A stretch of DNA of 64,000 nucleotides from Diphasiastrum complanatum (Eukaryota > Streptophyta > Lycopodiopsida > Lycopodiales > Lycopodiaceae), in assembly GCA_029204225.1 (NCBI GenBank), contig CM055103.1:44985970-45049969 (forward strand), written 5' to 3'. Under the pieces are notes generated by a model. It saw only the letters and a list, made by a program, of their open reading frames with translations. It was not told the DNA's origin and searched no databases. Each line of letters starts with the position of its first letter. Position 1 is the stretch's first letter. Of this stretch, positions 56,894-64,000 are shown piece by piece. Both the position numbers and the translations under genes were made by a program.

Positions 56894-57660
56894 ATGGCCA
56901 ACATCCCAGAAGAAGTTATGGATGAGTTTACACCAAGCAATCATCCAAATGATGAGAACAAGCGCTATCGTCTTAGATCTAAGGTAAATCAAGATCTTGG
57001 GCCTTCCAGATGGAGGCCTAATCAATTTGATAACCCTGACGATCAACTATTCAACATGCTCACCATACCGCAAGGATCCCATAAATGAACACCCAGATTG
57101 GAATTACCAAAGTTCGATGGTAATGTGGAATTCATAGATTTTTACAAGTCTTTGAGAGTGCATGTGAAGTATATGGAGAATATATTGACAATGCAAAAGT
57201 CTAACTATTTTCAATGACCATGGTGGATAAAGCACAAGAGTGGTGCTTTAACCTCAATCGTGGTGATAGACAAGATTGGTCAGAGCTAAAAGAGTCTTTC
57301 ATTAAATGCTTCCAACCTTTCAAACTCAAAGAAAGCCCATTTGTACACCTTAGTAATATTGAACGCTACATGACTATATTGAGCACTTCAAGCATCTCAG
57401 AAGTCAAGTTCAAGAACAACCAACTGATAAAATGTTGATCATATGATTTTTAGTTGGCCTTCCAAGACGCATCCGGAAAGAGCTTAAACCTAGCAAAGAG
57501 TATTTTACTCTTGAATCTGCCATGTCCGAGATGCCATTTGTGAAGAAGATGAAGGGTCTGATGATGAAGACCATAAAGAGAAAAGAGCTCACCTTGTTTT
57601 CAATGATAATCGTCCATTCAGAACAAGTCTGGAAATCTCAATTTGAGTTGATGAATTGAC
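56894..57660 (+). pseudogene. Ty3/gypsy gag, truncated
   Basis: Gag starts MANIPEEVMDEFTPSNH at 56,894. After a TGA it continues RLELPKFDGNVEFIDFY, then in another frame MTMVDKAQEWCFNLNRGD and ESFIKCFQPF. It then continues in a third frame with LVGLPRRIRKELKPS and FTLESAMSEM. These are the N-terminal, W-rich and C-terminal capsid blocks of gypsy gag. Similarity ends near 57,660, before any zinc knuckle. With LTR, PBS and leader upstream it forms the 5' third of one plus-strand element. Confidence 0.8.
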
Positions 57661-58029
57661 CTTGAAAAAGTGTGCCCTCCTATAGGTTATTTGGCTATTT
57701 TGAACTCGCACGTGTGAATCTTAGGTGGCAAGCTAATGTGGCAAGTGTCTTGTTTACTAGGTCTCCCTCTGTACTAAGTTTTACAACACCCAATTTGGTG
57801 TCCTATAGCCAAAGATATGATCATCTGAAGTTTTGCAATTTTGTGAGCAAAATTGGTAGAATTTCAAATTATTCTGATTGCATGCATGTCAATTTCCTAT
57901 TTTGAGATACTGTACTTGCATGGAATGTCTGCATGTTGATTCTCAGATTGATTCTGACATGCATAACACTTTTGAAGGGCGAAGGCATATGGTCGATGAC
58001 CAAACTCTCAGAGGTGTAGCCTCCAGAGG
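57661..58029. other. No gene recognised
   Basis: Spacer after the truncated gag. It contains one CACGTGTG site (57,709) as seen in several LTRs here, so it may be LTR-derived, but no borders were found. Confidence 0.4.
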
Positions 58030-58270
58030 GAGACCTGAGGAGACCTGAATGGATCAGAAAGGATGAGCATGCAATGGCGATCATCGTTTCGTCCACCAAT
58101 GAAGATCTACTCATGTAGATTGAAGACTATGAGAGCAGCCATGCAACATGGGAAAGATTAAAACAAAAGTACGAAGTGAAGACTATAGCTTCATTTATGC
58201 ATCTTCACAATCAGCTGCAATCCATACGATGGGATGGCAACCAGTTAGACTAGCATGTTGAGAAGATCAG
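58030..58270 (+). pseudogene. Copia gag fragment
   Basis: The plus strand reads WIRKDEHAMAIIVSSTNEDLL, then ATWERLKQKYEVKTIASF and LHNQLQSIRWDGNQL, with two TAG stops. This is the middle of a copia gag (UBN2 type: DxxAxxxI, then TAxExWxxLxxxY). Its N- and C-terminal parts and flanking LTRs are absent. Confidence 0.65.
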
Positions 58271-58496
58271 AATGTTGAGAATGTTGAAAAAAAATGTCAG
58301 TTGGGTCACTTCTTTCAGAGAAAATGCCCAAGTTGACACTGTTGTTGCTTCCCCCCAGCTTGATGGGTTGATTAGTAGCTCGTGTAGGACCTGTGCGGTA
58401 GTGTGAAAAAGAAAAGTAGGCAAGCATACAAACAAGCACGTTAGGAATGCAAAAAGGAAAAAAAAAAAAATCTATGTAGAAAAAGCTTAAAAAGTG

Positions 58497-58517
58497 GCAA
58501 TGGCGCCAATGTTGGAA
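58497..58517 (-). promoter_or_regulatory. Primer binding site, gypsy (tRNA-Asp type)
   Basis: The minus strand reads TTGGCGCCATTGCCAC, close to the Athila-type PBS TGGCGCCGTTGCC. It abuts an LTR end TTCCAACA. Confidence 0.7.
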
Positions 58518-58518
58518 G

Positions 58519-59370
58519 TATAACTAGTTTGTGCGGTGGCTAGATCTACTCACAGATGTAGTATAGTGTAGAAGGGTTTGTCCACTTTTTAGGATCTACA
58601 CAAAAGCTTTCAATAGTAAATAAAGAACATAAAAGAGGAGTACCAAGGCTTCTCAATTGGTGCTCGGAATAAAACTAAGGTTCGGCAAAGGCTTTCCCAA
58701 CTAGCCAATACCTACTAAAGAAATAAACTTTTCTAAGGCTTATTACCCAACTAGCAAGGGTGACTAATTTAATTCCTACCTAAAACCCAAAGAGAGTAAA
58801 ATATAACTTGTAGCTAAACTAAGCAAATAAGCAATAATGAGCATGCCATAATTAAAACCAATGAAAAGGAGGCAAGAAGATGCCTGAGCACCTTCCCTCA
58901 AGCTATGCACCTTCCCAAAGGGAACACAATGAAATCACAAGAGCAATTTGTCATAATCACAAAGTGTTATTTAGAAGAGAAATGTTTCTCTTCTTATAGT
59001 ACAAAGGGCCTTTCATAAGCTTCCACTAACTTATGAAATTAGTTTCTAAACTTGCCATTCAACTTAAGATAACTCGGAGTCTTTTATTTCTAAGCTTAAG
59101 TTTCTTAAGTTTAAGTTCAAAGCTCAAAGTTTAAGTTTCTATTTCTATTTAAGCTTCTACCCATGGACTTACAAAACACATGCCATAGTAGAGGGACAAT
59201 GATGGAGATGGCGATGTTGTAGGACAAGATGGATCATCATACCAGCTAGATGGTACTATGAGATTGGATGGAAAAAGGATCGAAGCCACTGTACTATGGC
59301 GGGGCCCACTAAAAGTATTTCAAGTGGTGGGACCCACTTGTTCATTATTGTGGAGGAAATACCCACAACA
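58519..59370 (-). repeat. Gypsy LTR, minus orientation (outer border tentative)
   Basis: On the plus strand it begins TGTTGGAAG next to the PBS. The outer end is placed at CCCACAACA (59,370) because it forms the inverted terminus TGTTGnGG, but this is a guess. No coding sequence is found inside. The body of the element below the PBS is truncated after less than 100 bp of leader. Confidence 0.5.
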
Positions 59371-59560
59371 GGGTCCACGACCCAAAGTAGTGTCGATCCC
59401 TCGGCACTAGGTTGCAACTGTCATGAAGGGGCGCTGTTGTTGGTTCTTTTATTGCTGGGACATGGGTGCTTCAGAAAAAGCGTGGATAAAATTTGCTTAC
59501 GTAAAACCTGAGGCTTTATTGGATGATGGCGATCAGCAAGAACTTGGACTTGCCATATTT

Positions 59561-59821
59561 TCAATAATACCCATAAGGGTCTGGTGGCCATTCCGAATAA
59601 CCTTGTTCATTGACAATTGGGTAGTCGAGGTATGCCATCGGAGGATCCCAAGATACATCTTGCTGATATAATGGATCCTCATAGATCGGCGGAACTGGTC
59701 CCAATGTCATGGACTCCCCCAAATCATAATGTGGATATGACGTCCTTGCTTGATGCTCTTGTCTGTCCAGGTATTCATGGTATGCCATAACCTGACGACT
59801 TTCCTCAACAGTCAATATCAT
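59561..59821 (-). pseudogene. Gag-like C-terminal tail, unassigned
   Basis: The 90-codon minus frame MVKSMILTVEESRQV to PPDPYGYY is Tyr/Pro-rich (SYPHYDLGES, PPIYEDPLYQ). It lies immediately outside the left arm of the inverted repeat, on the same strand as the zinc-knuckle gag beyond the right arm, so it may be another piece of that gag. Family not recognised. Confidence 0.4.
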
Positions 59822-60504
59822 AGATTTTACCAAGCCTTATTAAACAAATGTTGCAACAACTTCTGGTGGATGAATTACAAAGGGGCCTCACGTCAACCAC
59901 GCAACTTGAAGGCAAACTGACTACCGGTCAATGCAACGATCCATTTGTACCACTTTCAAGAGAGCAGTCCATTGAGAAAGGAAGGACTAAGGTGGGAGAT
60001 TGTCCTATTTCAATGCCAATCATAAGCAAGATCCAACCACAATCGAAATTTCCACTCAACATCTGGCCACCACAAAGCTACATCAGCACATCACACTGCT
60101 TAGGCGGCCAAATCAGGGGAATCCAAGCCCAAAATGGCCAATTGTACAACAAGAATCAGGACTTTGTCATTGATGTACAATTGGCTGTTTTGGGCTTGGA
60201 TTCCCTAGATTTGGCCGTCCAAGCAATGTAATGTCTTGATGTAGCTTTGTGGTGGCCAGATGTTGAGTGGAACATTTCGACTTTGGTTGGATCTTGCTTA
60301 TGATTGGCATTGAAATCAGAGGACAATCTCCCACCTTAGTCTTTCCTTTCTCAATGGATTGCTCTCTTGAAGGTGGTACAGATGGATCGTTGCGTTGACC
60401 AGTAGTCAGTTTGTCTTCAAGTTGCGTGGTTGACGTAAGGCCCCTTTGTAATTCATCCACCAGAAGTTGTTGCAACATTTGTTTAATGAAGCTTGGTAAA
60501 ATCT
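59822..60504. repeat. Large inverted repeat (arms about 330 bp, 25-bp loop)
   Basis: The left arm 59,822-60,148 and right arm 60,174-60,504 are reverse complements with modest divergence and small indels (left GTCCTATTTCAATG vs right equivalent GTCCTCTGATTTCAATG). Both arms encode the same gag-like segment (MLQQLLVDELQRGLTSTTQ) in opposite directions. The loop is 60,149-60,173. The right arm is the original, as it continues in frame (after one TAG) from the gag at 60,506; the left arm is the inverted copy. Confidence 0.9.
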
Positions 60505-60505
60505 G

Positions 60506-61704
60506 CTAGATTGCATCTGTTGCCAATTTTTTGACTTCTTCCGCTACCCCTGGTTGGCTAGATTTTATCTGTGGTGTTGGTGATTCATGTGTGGCAGTGT
60601 CAACTTGTTTTAGGATATTTCTCTCATTCCTTCCATCCGCATCTGCTTTGTAACCAGGTGGCACTAGAAGTTTGCATTTGTAGTGCAACTTCTCGGTTGG
60701 TGGATTTGCATGGTCATATGTAGGTTGCCGATTCAAGCAGGTAGGAGTCATAATGGCTTTTCTTGGATCTCTTACAGGACAATCACGACATGGGTGATTG
60801 ATGCCGCATTGTTCACACCAAAGATAAAAGGAGGACAGATCATTTCGGTGTGGACATTCTGATCTATGATGTTTACCTCCACATCCAAAACACCGTACCA
60901 TGTGTAAGATTCTGTCACCTCTCAATTGATGCGTGTACACCGGTATCAGATCTCCTTTGATCCCTTCCACAAAATATAGTAGTGAGCCAATTTGAACTTC
61001 CTCTGCCTGGGATGATCCGCTCGCTTCCAATACTTCCACCGGACCTTGTCTAACCACTAGAGAAGATTCTGAAAGTCCTAAGACTGATCCATTTTCTTTG
61101 GAGGAGCGATCTGATGGCAAGCTAGAGGACATAGATGAGGGTTTTGTTTATTGATTTCCAATCTCCAGAATTTCCTTATTGTTTTGATTTTGTAATCTCA
61201 ATTTCGAACTGGACATTGAGGTGTTGGATGTTTTTCAAAACAATAATGGCACTGGTCCAATGGTCGGATCTTTTGATTGGCATTTTGTGGTTCTGGGAGG
61301 TAATCAGATTGACTGCACATCTCATCTATGTCATTGACAACTTGCATCTGATCGTCCGGACAACTAGTACTTTGGCTAGCGTTGTCTGTGACAGCTTGTG
61401 GATTAGATGCTCTATCATCCCTAATTGTTTGAATGTTGGATATGGGCTACGATGGTGTGTGCAAGATCTATGTTTCTGCAATAGCGGCTGCCTTACAGAG
61501 CTCACTTGGACTGGTATATGATGTAAAGGGTGGCATACCAATCTTGATCTCGTGCGGTAATCCGGCATAGAAAAATGCCATTTTGTGGTGACTAGGAAGA
61601 CCGCAATTCCAATCTCCTGCCATCTTGGCAAATCGTGTAGTGTAGCCCTTGAGAGTTTCTCCAGAAAGCATCGAGATTTGGGCAAGCTGCTCATACATTG
61701 CCAT
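60506..61704 (-). pseudogene. Ty3/gypsy gag with three short zinc knuckles
   Basis: The frame begins MAMYEQLAQISMLSGETLKG at 61,704 (capsid; GLPHEIKIGMPP follows). Its continuation in the same frame past a stop has knuckle CHYCFEKHPTPQC (about 61,206-61,250). Another frame from 61,132 has CFGCGGKHHRSEC and CEQCGINHPCRDC (about 60,910-60,780), then a basic tail ending LATDAI before a TAG, and the segment that forms the right arm of the inverted repeat. All knuckles have C-x2-C-x3-H-x4-C spacing. The gag would bind and package element RNA, but it is broken by shifts and stops. Confidence 0.75.
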
Positions 61705-61744
61705 GGCCTATTGTGTGCAAGATGAAGATGATATGGAGTGGTGT

Positions 61745-62261
61745 GGTGATGTATGAGAGAGAGATTGGGGGATGCAATTTTTGAAATGCGTATGAGGAAA
61801 TTGATGATGAGGAGATGGAAGAGGAAAAGAAAAGCAAAAATATTCCTTTGTCTAGAACATTCACGGTTTGGGCAAGGGTATTATAAATACATTCAATTAT
61901 ACCCCTCCAACGAAAGTCTTATGACGAGGGATGACAATTGAAAAAGCACTTATGTAGGGTTTTTTTTTGGCAAAGGGTTAGTTTTGCTTCAAAAAGACTA
62001 CTTTTCGACACTTCTCCGCAAGTTTATAGAAGGATTTTTCAATAACAACTATAACTTGCTTTAGCCTTGGCGGTCTTGGAAGGAGTCTATCAAAGATAAA
62101 GTCACTCAGCAAAGAGGCTTAGGCTAAAATTATTATGATATTTTTTTTAGAAAAGGGCCTTCGACAGTGGTGGGAGGAGCTATCAGAGATAGGGTCGCTT
62201 CCCAACGAGGCTAATGGCCCAATTCATTTTTTTTTATTATTTTTTTATAGAAAATTAAACC
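61745..62261. other. Element leader or spacer, no gene
   Basis: This region is upstream of the minus gag start. It carries a loosely repeated block (GGTCTTGGAAGGAGTCTATCAAAG-like at about 62,070 and GGTGGGAGGAGCTATCAGAG at about 62,170, roughly 100 bp apart). There is no PBS I can place with confidence. Confidence 0.4.
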
Positions 62262-62445
62262 CTTGTAGATTTCTCTGTGTCTTGGTCTCAACGAGATGGA
62301 ACTTCAGAGGCCTCTACAAAAGTTTGTTTTTTTTTTTTTTTTTTTGACAACAAACCCTTGCAGATTTCTCTGTGTCCTGGTCTTAGTGAGACTAAGATGG
62401 AACTTCAGAGGCCTTTACAAAAGTTTGTTGTTTGTTTTTTTTTTT
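62262..62445. repeat. Tandem 93-bp repeat, two copies
   Basis: Units start CCCTTGTAGATTTCTC (62,262) and CCCTTGCAGATTTCTC (62,355). They share GGAACTTCAGAGGCCT and end in ACAAAAGTTTGTT followed by a poly-T run. Short direct repeats of this kind fit an LTR or leader. Confidence 0.85.
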
Positions 62446-62529
62446 GTTTTTTTAAAAGAAGAGACTACGGTAAAAAAAAAAAACAGTGAGGGTAACTAGA
62501 TTGTCAAAAGTTAAGGTTTAAAAAACATA

Positions 62530-63450
62530 GCAGATAAAAAATGAAATGAAAAACACAACTCCGAAAAAGGCCTCAAAGATAACGCAAAAAGAGAAGAAGG
62601 AAAATAAAAAAAATTAAGAGGTGAGAAGAAGAGAAGAAATGTTATATGCAAGAGAATGGAGAGCACAGTTTGGGATGCGGGTTCCTGGAGTGCAACAGTG
62701 AGGGAAAAGAGAAGGGAGCGGAGCAGGTAACTGGGGGTGGGGAGAGAGAGAGAGAGCAGGCAGGCAGGGAGGTGCGAGTAGAGCGGTGGAGGAGGTGGAG
62801 CGCATGGAGGTGAAGAGATGAAGGAGGTGAAAGAGGTAGGAGTGAGCAGGAGCAGAAGGGAGGAGCAGCAAGCGAGCAGGGAGGAGGAAGGGAAAGCAGT
62901 GAGGGAAGAGGGGAAGCGGATCAGCAGAGAGAGGGGAAGGGAGCGACAGAGAGCAGGGGAGGGAGGTGAAGCGAGCATGGGGCAAGCGGAGGAGATAAGA
63001 GAGCAGGGAAGGAAGGTGGAGCAGACAGGTAGTCTGGCTATGGAGGAGACGAGTAGCAGGCAGAAAAGGAGGGGCGAGCAGCAGGCGAGGCAACAGGGAG
63101 GTGAGCGAGAACAGGAGAGTGAAGGGGGGCGGGTGAGGAGAGAGGAAGTGGAGCATGGAGTGTGGAGAAACAGGGGGAGGGAGCGAGAGGGAAAGTGGAG
63201 CAGCGAGCAGCAAGCGAGAGAAGCAGGGAGTGAGTGAGAGGGAGAAAGAGCGAGGCAGAGAAAGGCGGAGGAGCAAGGAGCGAGTAGGGGGGGAGAGAGT
63301 GGAGCTGTAGGCAAGGGTGGAAGGGAGGTAGGCAAGGCTGCGGGAGGTGAAGGAGCGAGGAGAAGGGAAGGAAGGGAGCGAGAATGGGGAGGGAAGAGAG
63401 AGATTTGTGGATATTTTTTATTTTTTTTTTGTTTTTTCAAAAAGAGGGTT
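62530..63450. repeat. Long purine-rich strand region
   Basis: For about 900 bp the plus strand is overwhelmingly A and G (AGGGAGG, GAGCAGG, GAAGAG) with few pyrimidines. The long minus frame of Ser/Leu/Pro-rich sequence here (309 codons) is explained by composition and lacks any domain. Such tracts can adopt triplex structures, but that is not shown here. Confidence 0.8.
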
Positions 63451-63543
63451 GATCCATATCAAAACTGAGATTAGAGAGAGTGTAGAGAGAGGAGAGAGGA
63501 GCGAGAGCTAGAGAGAGTTTAGAGAGAAGAGAGAAGAGAGAGG

Positions 63544-63668
<125 letters not shown>

Positions 63669-63699
63669 TGTTGAGAAGAAAATGAAGATGTGTACAATG

Positions 63700-64000
63700 G
63701 AAAATGGCCTCCTTATATAGTTGAGGAGGGAGGGCCATCTTAGCTCTCATTGGCCTATTTACAATGGCATCCTAGCCCTTCAAACTAATTGAATTTCAAT
63801 CTAATGGTTCATTAGGAAAAGGGCCAAACTCACATGATTCATGTGAGTTTGAGAGATTCCCTTTTAACTTAGAACCTTATGAACTTGACTTTGGGCTTTT
63901 TAATTGATTTATTCTAATAAGGCCCAAAGTCCTTTTATTCAAGTTCTCTTTATCTGATTTGCGTGGTCATTGGGTCGGTCTTATACACGTAGGAAGCCGG
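63700..64000 (-). repeat. LTR fragment at window edge
   Basis: The last 100 bp (AAGTCCTTTTATTC, then GTGGTCATTGGGTCGG and TACACG) resemble 8500-8600 in the minus-oriented LTR at 7.9-8.8 kb, with the same direction. The sequence runs out of the window, so the LTR is incomplete. A hairpin ACTCACATGATTCATGTGAGT lies at about 63,828. Confidence 0.55.

Noticed and set aside
62511-63440. 309-codon minus frame rich in Ser, Leu and Pro
   Set aside because: It lies in a purine-rich strand region; the composition alone keeps the frame open and no domain or start context supports a gene.

Overview
This window looks like heterochromatic or intergenic DNA from a large, repeat-rich land-plant genome. No host protein-coding gene, rRNA or tRNA gene could be supported. 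Nearly everything recognisable is LTR retrotransposon: Ty1/copia gag-PR-INT-RT-RH fragments and Ty3/gypsy gag-PR-RT-RH-INT fragments on both strands, most of them broken by stops and frameshifts and cut by nested insertions. Long GA microsatellites, LTRs with TATA boxes, and primer binding sites complementary to plant tRNAs all fit a plant nuclear genome. Gene absence and nesting suggest a fern- or gymnosperm-like genome, but this is inference and the species cannot be read from the sequence.

Left part (1-12.3 kb): gypsy gag remains at 1.3-1.8 kb (minus); a minus-strand copia remnant with LTR, PBS, gag start and RNase H at 2.5-4.0 kb; a minus-strand gypsy gag-protease element at 4.0-8.8 kb with leader, PBS and LTR; a duplicated gypsy integrase scrap at 8.9-9.4 kb; a TG/GA microsatellite at 9.5 kb; and an unexplained duplicated segment holding a near-perfect palindrome at 11.1-11.5 kb. 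Middle-left (12-23.4 kb): an LTR end with PBS, minus-strand coiled-coil and RNase-H-like frames, a leader minisatellite, a plus-strand gypsy pol running from zinc knuckles to integrase (cut at 19.62 kb), a minus copia gag scrap, and a decayed plus copia with its 3' LTR.

Middle (23.4-45.3 kb): two foldback structures, LTR scraps and GA arrays; a minus copia (25.4-28.9 kb) with 5' LTR; a plus copia (30.9-37.5 kb) with both LTRs, the 3' one broken by another LTR; minus copia and gag-like fragments; a gypsy RT scrap; a gypsy-type LTR in minus orientation; and a long gag-like minus frame (41.7-44.9 kb) that I could not assign to a family.

Right part: the centrepiece is one complete, young Ty1/copia element at 45,306-51,736. 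It has two 655-bp LTRs differing at three positions, a 5-bp target duplication, PBS, polypurine tract and one uninterrupted 1317-residue polyprotein. It was inserted into the leader of the gag-like element. Beyond it lie minus gypsy RNase H/RT/integrase fragments, a plus gypsy LTR-leader-gag unit (54.96-57.66 kb), a minus gypsy LTR, a 0.68-kb inverted repeat made from gag sequence, a multi-zinc-knuckle gag (60.2-61.7 kb) and a purine-rich, GA-repeat tail ending in another LTR fragment.

No cellular pathway is encoded. The elements relate as parasites of one another: autonomous copies (only the 47.1-51.1 kb polyprotein is intact) could in principle mobilise related broken ones. The less ordinary signals are the minisatellites that recur just upstream of element reading frames, the gags with repeated short zinc knuckles, the unassigned gag-like frames, and the chimeric LTRs.
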